A stretch of 64,000 nucleotides of DNA, taken from positions 1-64,000 of the forward strand of contig CAJTDB010000002.1 in the NCBI GenBank assembly GCA_910574965.1, in the 5' to 3' direction. Made by a program: the position numbers and the translations under genes. Of the stretch, positions 19,621 through 28,194 are shown piece by piece. Within the stretch, counting starts at the first letter, position 1. The number at the start of each line of letters is the position of its first letter. This DNA comes from Lachnospiraceae bacterium. GTDB taxonomy: Bacteria > Bacillota > Clostridia > Lachnospirales > Lachnospiraceae. The notes beneath the pieces are model-generated. The model was not told where the DNA came from. It did not search any database and saw only the letters and a program-made list of their open reading frames with translations.

Positions 19621-20652
19621 CTAGCGCGTCAGATAAATATAATAAATTCCCAGTATCACACACGGAGTACAGGAAATCACTCCGTAAATAAGCGTCCGAA
19701 TGCTCCTTTTATATACAGCAGTCAAAAAAACCGCAATCCCGACAAATACCGGAGTCAGCATAATTCCCATAGAAGACAGCAGGCAGCCGCCCAGGCAGGT
19801 AATGCCAAGCAGCACCCAGTCGCCGCCTCTCTCCTGCTGAGCAATCCGAAGGATCCAATAAAAAAGCAACGGAAATAAAATGGCAGCCAGTACCCCTTTC
19901 CCAACCCAGGGCGTAATGCTTAAAAAGGTAATCCCTGTTGTATGCTCCCCGCTCATGAAAAGATGCAGCAGTACCGCAAAGGACAGAAACATGCCCTGCA
20001 TCTGCTTATCTTCTGCAAACAGTTGTTTTCCGATCAGTGCATATACCATATACGCTGCCGGAATCAGTATCCAGGGCAGAATCGTATGCGCCATAATCGT
20101 CGGAAGCACTCCGGTCAGCCTGGAAAGCCATGCATAGAAAACGGGCCAAAGAGACAATACATACCGCTTATCAAAATCCGCAAAATATCCGGTCTCCGGG
20201 TAGACCCAGTAGATCTTGTTAGACTGAACCGCTTCATTCGCCAAGTTTACATAATATGTGTCATCCCATTCCAAATACATATGATGATGAATAAAATACA
20301 ACTGAAAGCAGATTAAAATAAAAGCAATTAAGTATCCTATATTTAAATATTGACGAAACTCTGCAAAAAGATTTTTAATATCTGCCAAAATTTCTCTCCA
20401 GCAAAAGCCTCCGGCCAGACAGCAGACCAGGATTACAGCACTGTATAAAAATACAAAGCTCCAAAAACTGGCCAGGCACATGGTCATCGGAACAAGGATC
20501 AGTTCCATCAAAGCCCACCAGAGCATGATTCCGGCTGCCGTATGGAAAAGCAAACCTTCATTTTTTAATTTTAAAACATGACACAGCGCATAACCGGACA
20601 GACAGGTACCGGCAAAAAAGAATGCCATGGTCAACAAAATCTCTAACCGCAT
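19621..20652 (-). CDS. DUF6077-like polytopic membrane protein, N-terminal part
   Basis: A 343-residue membrane protein with about nine helices. The extracytoplasmic segment HHHMYLEWDDTYYVNLANEA followed by YFADFDKRYVLSLWPVFYAW is characteristic of DUF6077-type proteins and has the acidic pair expected at a GT-C active site. It ends abruptly after a hydrophobic helix with a TAG at 19621-19623; the missing C-terminal portion appears to be the next gene (18801) in a shifted frame. Either a frameshift split an ancestral gene or a coupled two-subunit form is made. Confidence 0.65.
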   Translation of the reverse strand: MRLEILLTMAFFFAGTCLSGYALCHVLKLKNEGLLFHTAAGIMLWWALMELILVPMTMCLASFWSFVFLYSAVILVCCLAGGFCWREILADIKNLFAEFRQYLNIGYLIAFILICFQLYFIHHHMYLEWDDTYYVNLANEAVQSNKIYWVYPETGYFADFDKRYVLSLWPVFYAWLSRLTGVLPTIMAHTILPWILIPAAYMVYALIGKQLFAEDKQMQGMFLSFAVLLHLFMSGEHTTGITFLSITPWVGKGVLAAILFPLLFYWILRIAQQERGGDWVLLGITCLGGCLLSSMGIMLTPVFVGIAVFLTAVYKRSIRTLIYGVISCTPCVILGIYYIYLTR

Positions 20653-20664
20653 AGATGTTCCCCG

Positions 20665-21861
20665 CTATTCTTCCAGCATCCAGAGCTGCTGATCCTCTAT
20701 GTTATAATCATACATTTTCTGTAATCGTTTCTCATATGGAATATATTCTAAGATCTTCTCCGGCTGAAACACCGACACATATGGAAAATTCCAGATCTGC
20801 AGCCCCGAATCCCGATACCAGGACGTTTCCTGAATCATTGCATTTAAATTTTTGCACCCCATCAAAAGCGTCAGACCAAAGAAAAACACCGCCGCACACC
20901 TTGGTATCCATTTCTTTCCCGGTACAAGTGCCAGAACCACTGCACCTTCTAATACCTTAAAGATCGCACCGTATCTGCTGGCATAATATGCGTTTCCGCA
21001 AAGCAGCATATAAAAGCATACCGAGCATAAATACCCTTTTAATAAAATTTCTGTCTTCTGCTCCACGGTCTCATGCTCTTTCTTATACCATAAATAAAGC
21101 ACGTATAAGATCAAAAAGCTAACCATCCGCTCCCCCACCGCAAACTTGCTGATGGTTCCATCCAGAAGCAGTTTCTGGACATGATAAAATGGCAAAAGGC
21201 CAGCCAGAAACTGCTCCACAGCCCCGATCTGCAGAATCAGGCCTCCTGCTATGGAAAGTCCTACAAATACCATCATCATACTCATGGGCAGATAGTACAC
21301 TGCAGGAAGTATCAGCCACACATACCCGACATTGTGAAAAGAGGAAGCTGCCAGTGCTCCGATCACATACTTCGCCCATTTCTTCTCCAGGTACAGCGGT
21401 ACCAGCACTCCCAAAAAGATGCAGACTGCCAGCCCCTGCCGAAGTCCCGACACCATATAAGTAACAAACAGCACCGGGTACAGCAGAAACAGGCCTGCTG
21501 TCTTCTTCTGCACGCACTTTGTCAGATACCGGTGAAGCAGCAGCATCTCCATCAGCCCAACTACCATGGTAAACACCCAGAAAGGCGCATGAATAACCTT
21601 AAATGCTGCCGAGAGAAGTCTCCATCCAACCTCCGGATAAAACCCGCAGATATATCCCTTGGACAAATCAATCGCCGCCGGAATCGTCTCGTAGATGGCA
21701 TGATAGGTAACATAGTCTGTCCCCTGTCCAAACCGAAAACAGAGACAGGCCGTCATCACGCCCCAGCACACCCAGTAAACTTTTTCTTCCAACTGCGGTC
21801 TGAACCATGTACACAAGGTTCCGGCCGCCAGCAGTAAAAAGGTTAAAAAATAAAAACTCAT
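20665..21861 (-). CDS. EpsG-family polysaccharide polymerase
   Basis: A 398-residue protein with about ten membrane segments. The N-terminal region (FRFGQGTDYVTYHAIYE and GFYPEVGWRLL) and YMVSGLRQGLAVCIFLG are hallmarks of the EpsG family, which includes Wzy-like polymerases of exopolysaccharide clusters. It would join lipid-linked repeat units on the outer face of the membrane. Its start overlaps the stop of the WecB gene by 4 nt (ATGA). A second, unrelated Wzy candidate is at 48698. Confidence 0.85.
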   Translation of the reverse strand: MSFYFLTFLLLAAGTLCTWFRPQLEEKVYWVCWGVMTACLCFRFGQGTDYVTYHAIYETIPAAIDLSKGYICGFYPEVGWRLLSAAFKVIHAPFWVFTMVVGLMEMLLLHRYLTKCVQKKTAGLFLLYPVLFVTYMVSGLRQGLAVCIFLGVLVPLYLEKKWAKYVIGALAASSFHNVGYVWLILPAVYYLPMSMMMVFVGLSIAGGLILQIGAVEQFLAGLLPFYHVQKLLLDGTISKFAVGERMVSFLILYVLYLWYKKEHETVEQKTEILLKGYLCSVCFYMLLCGNAYYASRYGAIFKVLEGAVVLALVPGKKWIPRCAAVFFFGLTLLMGCKNLNAMIQETSWYRDSGLQIWNFPYVSVFQPEKILEYIPYEKRLQKMYDYNIEDQQLWMLEE

Positions 21862-22955
21862 GCTTTTCCTTCCAATATATCCGCGATCCTTTTGCTGGCA
21901 AGACCGTCCCCGTAAGGATTGCTGGCCATGCTCATCTTCTCATATTCTGCCCTGTTTTCCAGCAGCAGCTTAAAGTTCTCATAGATCACTTCTTCCTCTG
22001 TACCCACCAGCTTCAAGGTCCCCGCCCGGATGCCTTCCGGACGTTCCGTCGTATCCCGCATCACAAGCACCGGTTTCCCAAGTGAAGGCGCTTCCTCCTG
22101 AATCCCGCCGCTGTCCGTCAGAATCAGATAGCTTCTGGCCAGGAAATTGTGAAAGTCCAGCACATCCAGCGGTTCTATAATCCGTATCCTCTCGTCTCCT
22201 CCAAGAATCTCGTCCGCTGTCTCCCGGACTGCCGGATTCATATGAATCGGATAAACAGCCTTAATATCCGGATGCTCGTCACACACCCGGCGAATGGCAC
22301 GGAACATATGTTTCATTGGTTCCCCCAGATTTTCCCGCCTGTGGGCCGTAATCATAATTAAACGGCTTCCTTTGGCCCAGTCAAGCTCCGGATGGGTATA
22401 GTCTTCTTTTACCGTCGTCTTTAACGCATCAATGGCCGTATTGCCAGTCACAAAGATTGTCTCCGCCGCTTTTCCTTCCGTCAGAAGATTTTGTCTTGAC
22501 AGTTCCGTCGGCGCAAAGTTCCAGGAAGCGATGATACTCACCGCCTGCCTGTTAAATTCTTCCGGATAAGGAGAAAAAATGTTATAGGTCCGCAGTCCTG
22601 CTTCCACATGGCCTACCGGAATCTGCAGGTAAAAGCAAGCCAGAGCTGTCACAAAAGTCGTGGACGTATCCCCGTGCACCAGCACCACATCCGGACGAAC
22701 GTCCTCCAGCACCTCCCGGATCCGGTTCAAAATATTCGTCGTCACATCGAACAGTGTCTGCCGCTCTTTCATGATTGAAAGGTCATAGTCCGGCACCACC
22801 GAGAAAGCCGCCAGCACCTGATCCAGCATCTGCCTGTGCTGGCCGGTCACACAGACAATCGTCTTCATTCCTTTTCTTTGCTTCAGTTCATTGACCAGCG
22901 GACACATTTTAATCGCCTCCGGCCTTGTCCCGAACACAAGCATAATCTTTTTCAT
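21858..22955 (-). CDS. wecB: UDP-N-acetylglucosamine 2-epimerase, non-hydrolysing
   Basis: A 365-residue cytoplasmic enzyme interconverting UDP-GlcNAc and UDP-ManNAc. Visible family motifs are VFGTRPEAIKMCPL at the N-terminus, HGDTSTTF, HVEAGLRTYN, and TDSGGIQEEAPSLGKPVLVMRDTTERPEG-type C-terminal residues. The HVEAGLRT sequence is the WecB/MnaA form; the WbpI form acting on diaminouronates differs there, from memory. Together with WecC (12008) it gives UDP-ManNAcA. MnaA also feeds teichoic acid linkage units, so a shared role is possible. Confidence 0.93.
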   Translation of the reverse strand: MKKIMLVFGTRPEAIKMCPLVNELKQRKGMKTIVCVTGQHRQMLDQVLAAFSVVPDYDLSIMKERQTLFDVTTNILNRIREVLEDVRPDVVLVHGDTSTTFVTALACFYLQIPVGHVEAGLRTYNIFSPYPEEFNRQAVSIIASWNFAPTELSRQNLLTEGKAAETIFVTGNTAIDALKTTVKEDYTHPELDWAKGSRLIMITAHRRENLGEPMKHMFRAIRRVCDEHPDIKAVYPIHMNPAVRETADEILGGDERIRIIEPLDVLDFHNFLARSYLILTDSGGIQEEAPSLGKPVLVMRDTTERPEGIRAGTLKLVGTEEEVIYENFKLLLENRAEYEKMSMASNPYGDGLASKRIADILEGKA

Positions 22956-22961
22956 TGTATC

Positions 22962-24047
22962 TTATCCTTCTATTATTTTCTGAATCTGCTTTGCCAGCCT
23001 GTGGTTATTCTTCTCCACATGAGCATGGCTTATAAATCTTTTTACCTGCTCCTGCCATACATCATAACTGTCTGCAATCACACGGATGGCTTTCTCGTAA
23101 TCTTCCGATGCCTGTCCTACTTTATATTTCTCGCAAAAGTCCCTGAGAGGCGGATTGACAGAAGTTACTACCGGTTTTCCTTCAAATAAAAATTCATAGA
23201 TTTTTCCGCTGGCGCAGTATTTATTATTCAGATCCCGCTGATGGTAGGTCACCATGCCCGCCTGGCTGTTTGCTATAAAATATTTCAGATGGTCCTGATC
23301 CATACGCGGAAATACTTTCACGTTGGAAAGCCCCAGGCGCCGAATGGTCTCCCGGACAATCCATTCATCCTCTTCCTCACTCTCTCCGATGAGCAGAAGT
23401 TCAAAACCTTCGCCCAGCCCTTTCATGGCCTCCAGCATCTTTCCCGTCGTGCGCGACATATCACAGCCTGCTGTGGAGACGATGCGGAATTTCTTCTCCA
23501 GGAAAAATTCCCGGCACTCTTCTTCCACCTGCCGTCTTTTCTCTTCTGACGTATACGTCAGACACCGGATATTTTCATAATTCAAAGGCTCCCGCTTAAG
23601 CCGGAACATCCTCACCATCCGTCTGGCCCGGTAAGCGTTGGCCGCAATGACCACATCGGAATGCCTCGTAAAGATCTTCTCCACCATGCAGCCGATCTTC
23701 CCGGCAATTCCGGAAGCGCTTTGCATATCATACAGTTCCCGGCAGTCCTGCACCACGTACCTTGCATTTGTTAATTTTTTAGCAATGTATCCGGGAAAGA
23801 TTCCCTTTCGGTTGTCGATAAAGATCAGATCCTGCCTGCCGAGCCTCCTGGCCAGTCTGCAGACAAACAGGACAAAAGCGCTGTACCCCTGATCCTGATA
23901 GAGTATATGCGCCTTTTCCTGGGGCTTTTCTCCATCGGACGCACGGGTAATGTAAGTGACCTCTCCCAGTTCCTTTGCCGCGCGAATCAGCTCCCGAAGT
24001 CTGCCGTCGTATTGATAATTGTCATAGGAGATCAGTAAAATATTCAT
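22962..24047 (-). CDS. Glycosyltransferase, GT4-like
   Basis: A 361-residue GT-B type protein. The N-terminal domain begins MNILLISYDNYQYDGRLREL, and the C-terminal donor-binding region has SGKIYEFLFEGKPVVTSVNPP with the conserved glutamate of GT4/GT1 enzymes. Acceptor and donor cannot be predicted. Its start overlaps the stop of the aminotransferase gene by 4 nt (ATGA at 24044-24047), so it belongs to the same translationally coupled block. Confidence 0.85.
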   Translation of the reverse strand: MNILLISYDNYQYDGRLRELIRAAKELGEVTYITRASDGEKPQEKAHILYQDQGYSAFVLFVCRLARRLGRQDLIFIDNRKGIFPGYIAKKLTNARYVVQDCRELYDMQSASGIAGKIGCMVEKIFTRHSDVVIAANAYRARRMVRMFRLKREPLNYENIRCLTYTSEEKRRQVEEECREFFLEKKFRIVSTAGCDMSRTTGKMLEAMKGLGEGFELLLIGESEEEDEWIVRETIRRLGLSNVKVFPRMDQDHLKYFIANSQAGMVTYHQRDLNNKYCASGKIYEFLFEGKPVVTSVNPPLRDFCEKYKVGQASEDYEKAIRVIADSYDVWQEQVKRFISHAHVEKNNHRLAKQIQKIIEG

Positions 24048-25192
24048 GCCGGCTGCTCTCCATTTCCCGTTACGATTTCCCGCACAAGACGAATGACTTT
24101 CTGCTGCTCCTCTTCGGTCAGATACGGGGACAGCGGAAGAGACAGCACTCTCTCACAGACATCCGCAGTGACCGGAAATGTCTCCCCATAGAGACAGCAG
24201 TCCCGAAATGCCGTCTGCTGATGCATCCCTCTTCGATAATAGATCATGGACGGAACATCGTGCTCTTTCAGATAGGTCTGCACCTGTTCCCTTTCCTTTT
24301 TATCTTTCAAAAGAATGCTGTACTGCGCCCATCCGGAAGCAAAGCCTTCCGGTATGACAGGGACTTTCACACAGTCCTTTAATCCCTCTGTGTATTTCCC
24401 GGCCCTCTGATCTGTATAAGTCAGCTCATAGTCCTGAAATGCCTCCAGCTTTACCTGGAGCACCGCTGCCTGAAGGGTATCCAGACGGGAATTAAGACCG
24501 ATTCTTACATTGTCGTATTTGTCGCTGCCCTTTCCATGGACTCTGAGGGAGCGAAGCATCTCTGCCCATTCGTCCGAATCCGTAAATACAGCGCCTCCGT
24601 CTCCATAGCATCCCAGCGGTTTGGCCGGAAAGAAAGAAGTCGTTGCGATATCGCCAAAGCTTCCGGCACGCTTTCCATGATATACACCGCCAAATCCCTG
24701 GGCGGCATCTTCCAGGATATACAGTCCGTAACGTTTTGCAATACGACGGATCTTCTCATAATCCGCCGGCAGTCCGAACAGGTCAACGGTCACGATTACC
24801 TTCGGCACCAGCTTTCCTTCCTTTAGAACCGCTTCTATGGCCCGCTCCAGACTGTCCGGATCCATATTGAACGTATCTTCCAATATATCTGTAAATACCG
24901 GAACTGCTCCTGCGTAGGCAGCGGTCTCTGCTGATGAAAAAAAGGTAAAGTCCGGAACGAACACCGCATCCCCTTCTTTGATTCCCCACACCATCAGCGC
25001 CAGAGTCAGCGCATCGGTTCCGTTGGCACAGGTAACGCAGTGTTTTACCCCTACGTAAGCCGCCAGTTCCTTCTCCAGCTCCTCCACCTGTCTGCCGCTG
25101 ATATAGTTGGACTCCCTTAGAACCTCCCCAAGTGCCTGGTCGATCTTCGGCTTCAGCTCCTCGTACTGTTTCTTCAAATTGCGAAACTGCAT
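24044..25192 (-). CDS. wbpE: WbpE-like aminotransferase (DegT/DnrJ/EryC1/StrS)
   Basis: A 382-residue PLP enzyme of the sugar aminotransferase family. K191 in TTSFFPAKPLGCYGDGGA is the expected Schiff-base lysine, and that stretch resembles WbpE/WlbC, which convert UDP-3-keto-GlcNAcA to UDP-GlcNAc3NA with glutamate as donor. Dedicated WbpA- and WbpB-type enzymes lie nearby (30172, 29093). The start ATG at 25192 is one base beyond the stop of the acyl carrier protein gene, with GGAGG 9 nt upstream. The product would carry a free 3-amine, the likely acceptor for the acylation module encoded just upstream. Confidence 0.87.
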   Translation of the reverse strand: MQFRNLKKQYEELKPKIDQALGEVLRESNYISGRQVEELEKELAAYVGVKHCVTCANGTDALTLALMVWGIKEGDAVFVPDFTFFSSAETAAYAGAVPVFTDILEDTFNMDPDSLERAIEAVLKEGKLVPKVIVTVDLFGLPADYEKIRRIAKRYGLYILEDAAQGFGGVYHGKRAGSFGDIATTSFFPAKPLGCYGDGGAVFTDSDEWAEMLRSLRVHGKGSDKYDNVRIGLNSRLDTLQAAVLQVKLEAFQDYELTYTDQRAGKYTEGLKDCVKVPVIPEGFASGWAQYSILLKDKKEREQVQTYLKEHDVPSMIYYRRGMHQQTAFRDCCLYGETFPVTADVCERVLSLPLSPYLTEEEQQKVIRLVREIVTGNGEQPA

Positions 25193-25193
25193 C

Positions 25194-25427
25194 CTAAGCG
25201 TCCTCCCCTTTGAGCTGCTCCAGCAGTCTCCACATATCCTTTGCAGAATTAAAATTCTCCGGCATAATCTCCTCTGCCGGAACTTCGATGCCAAACTGGT
25301 CTTCAATCTCCGCAATCAGCGTAATCACGTCAAAAGATTCCAAAAGCCCATCGTCGATCAATTCGGTCTCTCTCTCAAAATCAATCTCCGGCTTTAATGC
25401 CGTCAGCAAATTCATCAGTTCTTCCAT
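25194..25427 (-). CDS. Stand-alone acyl/aminoacyl carrier protein
   Basis: A 77-residue acidic helical protein with a phosphopantetheine attachment site at S31 in DDGLLESFDVITLI, like DltC/Dcp and type II carrier proteins. Phosphopantetheine would be added by a transferase encoded elsewhere. It sits between an aminotransferase and a fold-III PLP decarboxylase, close to a DltA-like adenylating enzyme, not in a fatty acid operon. I infer that it holds an activated amino acid that is processed and passed to an amino sugar. Confidence 0.9.
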   Translation of the reverse strand: MEELMNLLTALKPEIDFERETELIDDGLLESFDVITLIAEIEDQFGIEVPAEEIMPENFNSAKDMWRLLEQLKGEDA

Positions 25428-25463
25428 ATTGTATCTTTCCTCCTGTCTGTCCGTTTCTAAAAT

Positions 25464-26636
25464 TTATTTCCATGTATTCAGTTCCCATGTTTCCACTTCA
25501 TCCCGCAAAAGCTCTGCTCCCTTCTGCCGGCTGTACCGGTAGATTCTCGGCATCTTCCTGCTTAAAAACAGATAGATCCCCTCGGTCACGGAGTAGGCGC
25601 CGATATTGTGAAATATCAGACGATCTCCCACCCGTACATCCTGAAGGGGCAGCTTTTTCAGCAGAATATCCGAAACCGTACAGAGAGCACCATATACGGT
25701 CCAGGGCACCGCTTCCTCCTCTTCTATGGAATGCCGGGGAAGATACGTCAGCACCGGTGTCTTCATAGCCATATTCTGCCCATAATAATTCACATGATGA
25801 ATCCCGCCGTCCACAATGCATACATTGACCGCGTTATTTTTCTTCTGGTCCACCACCTCGGTCACATAATAACCGCAGGACGCCGCCAGAAACCGCCCCA
25901 TCTCAAAAACCAGCTCATACGGACGTTTCTCCTCCATAAGCTGTGCAAAATCCTCCAGAAGCTTCGCATCCTCCTTGGGATCCTCCTTGGTAAAATACGG
26001 CACGCCCAGGCCGGGACCAAATTCCAGCACCTTGGCCGCAAACCCCTCTTCCTCTGAAAGTCTTTGGAGCAGCCCTTCAATGTACTGAAGTTCTCCCTTA
26101 ATTTTCTGTATGGACTTCTTCTGCGTTCCTGTAAAGTACTGAAGTCCCGCAATCTGAAGGGGCAAAACCTGCTCTCTTCTTCGAATCAGCTCTGTCACAT
26201 CTTCTTCGCACATGCCGAACTGGTTCCCGCTGGTCACGCGAAGAAGAATCTCTACAGTCTTCCCAAGATCCGCCGCACACTGCTGCACCAGATCGAACTG
26301 ACGTTTGGATTCCGCCGTGTAATGAACAACGCCCTGCTCCATGGCATACCGAACATCTTTTTCTTCCTTATATACCCCGGATAATACCACCTTTTCCATG
26401 GGAATTTTATTTTTCACACATATATGAAATTCTCCCGGAGAACAGACTTCGTACCGCTCCACGAAAGCATCCATAAATCCCACCAGAAAAGGATTGGCCT
26501 TTACCGCAAAGCACAGCTTTGCCGGACAGAGTTTCCCGGCCGTCCATGACAGACGCTCCATCAGCATGTCCGTGTCAAATATATAGGACGGAGTGGGCAA
26601 AGTTTCCGCAAGTTCTTTCAGTTTCCTCTCTTCCAT
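25464..26636 (-). CDS. Fold-III PLP decarboxylase, BtrK/LysA-like
   Basis: A 390-residue alanine-racemase-fold PLP enzyme. The PLP lysine is K46 (LCFAVKANPF); glycine-rich EFGPGLGVPYF and EMGRFLAAS bind phosphate and carboxylate; the C-terminal domain has C319-x3-D323 (GALCTVSDIL) and GAYS (A347-Y348), which fits amino acid decarboxylases rather than racemases. Similar enzymes are diaminopimelate or ornithine decarboxylases and BtrK, which decarboxylates glutamyl-BtrI on a carrier protein in butirosin synthesis. Its place between an acyl carrier protein and an adenylation enzyme favours a carrier-bound substrate. That is inference. Confidence 0.85.
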   Translation of the reverse strand: MEERKLKELAETLPTPSYIFDTDMLMERLSWTAGKLCPAKLCFAVKANPFLVGFMDAFVERYEVCSPGEFHICVKNKIPMEKVVLSGVYKEEKDVRYAMEQGVVHYTAESKRQFDLVQQCAADLGKTVEILLRVTSGNQFGMCEEDVTELIRRREQVLPLQIAGLQYFTGTQKKSIQKIKGELQYIEGLLQRLSEEEGFAAKVLEFGPGLGVPYFTKEDPKEDAKLLEDFAQLMEEKRPYELVFEMGRFLAASCGYYVTEVVDQKKNNAVNVCIVDGGIHHVNYYGQNMAMKTPVLTYLPRHSIEEEEAVPWTVYGALCTVSDILLKKLPLQDVRVGDRLIFHNIGAYSVTEGIYLFLSRKMPRIYRYSRQKGAELLRDEVETWELNTWK

Positions 26637-26667
26637 GGACTGTTTTCCTCCAGACTATGATATTCTT

Positions 26668-28179
26668 TTATTGTATTCTGCCCGCCATCAGCGCCTTCCG
26701 GTCAATCTTTCCGTTTTTTGTAATGGGCATGTCTTCCATCTTATGGAATATATTTGGAATCATAAACCGCGGAAGCCGTTCTGTCAACTGTTTAATGATC
26801 TCTTTTGCCTCCGGCTCTCCCACATAAAAGCCGATAATCTTCGTATTGGGTTCGTCATAGATACAGCAGACCCGCTCAATTCCGGGCAGAGACTGAAACG
26901 CCGTCTCGATCTCTCCTAACTCAATCCGGTGTCCCATATGCTTAATCTGAAAATCCTTCCGGGTGACATAATGCAGTTCTCCCTGTTCATCATAGCGCCC
27001 CAGATCTCCCGTCCGATACATCAGTTCCGGATAGTTGGCATTTAACGGATTCTGGACAAATGCCTGACCGGTCTTCTCCTCATTTCGATAATATCCAAGG
27101 GCCAGCGCCGTACCCGTAACGCAGATCTCGCCCAACTTTCCCGCTTCCGTCAAAAGCCGGTCTTCCTCATCCAGAAGAAAAACCCGTTCGTTTGGAAATG
27201 CTTCCCCGATGGGAATGGATTCGCCTTCTTCAAATTCCCGTTCAATCTTATAATACGTACAGTTACAGGTAATCTCCGTAGGGCCGTACAGATTGACATA
27301 CAGCGCATCCGGCAGATAGGACCGCCAGTAATTAAGCTGCTTTACCGGCATTACTTCCCCGCTGAACATGACACGCCGGATCTTGTTCGGCACTTTATAT
27401 CGAAAACCTTTTAACATGGAGATTACGCAGAGCGCAGACACTGCCCAGGTAAGGCTTGTTACATTCCGCTCATCCAGAAAGTCCAGAAGTTTCTTCGGCG
27501 TACTGAAATATTTCTTCGGAATCACCTCCAAAGTTGCCCCGACTTTTAACGCCGGATAAATATCCTTTACGGATACATCAAAATCAAAAGGCGCCTGTCC
27601 CCCGATCACATCTTCCCGCTCAAACCCAAAAAGTCCGGTAAAATGTTCGGTAAAATCAATCACGGAACGATGACAGACCACAACTCCCTTGGGAACTCCT
27701 GTAGATCCGGATGTAAAAATCGCATACAGAGGATCCGTATCGCAGGCTGCCCTGCGTCTCTTTCCAAGCTCCTCTTCCTCAATCTTATGTTCCGACAATT
27801 CCTCTGCCAAAAGCACCTGCCCGGCAAATCCCAGGTCCCGGATCTGCTCCGACAATGCTCTCGAAGTCACAAGAATCTGCGCACGCAGTGTCTCCAAAAT
27901 CGTCAGAATCCGTTCCGCCGGCTGTTCCGGTTCCACCAACGTATAAAAGCAGCCTGCATAGACTGCTCCCATAAATACATTCAATGTCTCCGCCTTTTTT
28001 TCCATCAGCACCGGAACCGGCGCATTCTGAGGAAGCACTGCCGCCAGGGCACTGCCGATCCGTTTTGCCTGTATCAAGGCTTCCACATACGTATAGCTCT
28101 GCTCCAGATCTTCATATGCTGTCTTTTCAGGACAGGAAGCTGCGCTTGCCTCCAGATAGTCCAGGATATTCTGCGTCAT
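26668..28179 (-). CDS. DltA-like amino acid adenylation enzyme
   Basis: A 503-residue stand-alone adenylation domain of the ANL superfamily that should activate an amino acid with ATP and load it on the carrier protein at 25194. Core motifs: A3 at about 155-168 (FTSGSTGVPKG), A4 at about 198-209 (FDFDVSVKDIYP), YGPTEITC, YRTGDLGRYD, and C-terminal catalytic K491 in NGKIDRKAL. The A4 region resembles DltA. No DltB or DltD gene is nearby, so this is not a standard teichoic acid D-alanylation operon. The substrate needs a specificity-pocket analysis. Confidence 0.87.
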   Translation of the reverse strand: MTQNILDYLEASAASCPEKTAYEDLEQSYTYVEALIQAKRIGSALAAVLPQNAPVPVLMEKKAETLNVFMGAVYAGCFYTLVEPEQPAERILTILETLRAQILVTSRALSEQIRDLGFAGQVLLAEELSEHKIEEEELGKRRRAACDTDPLYAIFTSGSTGVPKGVVVCHRSVIDFTEHFTGLFGFEREDVIGGQAPFDFDVSVKDIYPALKVGATLEVIPKKYFSTPKKLLDFLDERNVTSLTWAVSALCVISMLKGFRYKVPNKIRRVMFSGEVMPVKQLNYWRSYLPDALYVNLYGPTEITCNCTYYKIEREFEEGESIPIGEAFPNERVFLLDEEDRLLTEAGKLGEICVTGTALALGYYRNEEKTGQAFVQNPLNANYPELMYRTGDLGRYDEQGELHYVTRKDFQIKHMGHRIELGEIETAFQSLPGIERVCCIYDEPNTKIIGFYVGEPEAKEIIKQLTERLPRFMIPNIFHKMEDMPITKNGKIDRKALMAGRIQ

Positions 28180-28194
28180 ATTACGGTATCTCCT

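Noticed and set aside
25194-28179. Teichoic acid D-alanylation (dlt) operon
   Set aside because: DltA- and DltC-like proteins are present but DltB, DltD and DltX are absent, and a decarboxylase and an LpxD-like enzyme are interposed.
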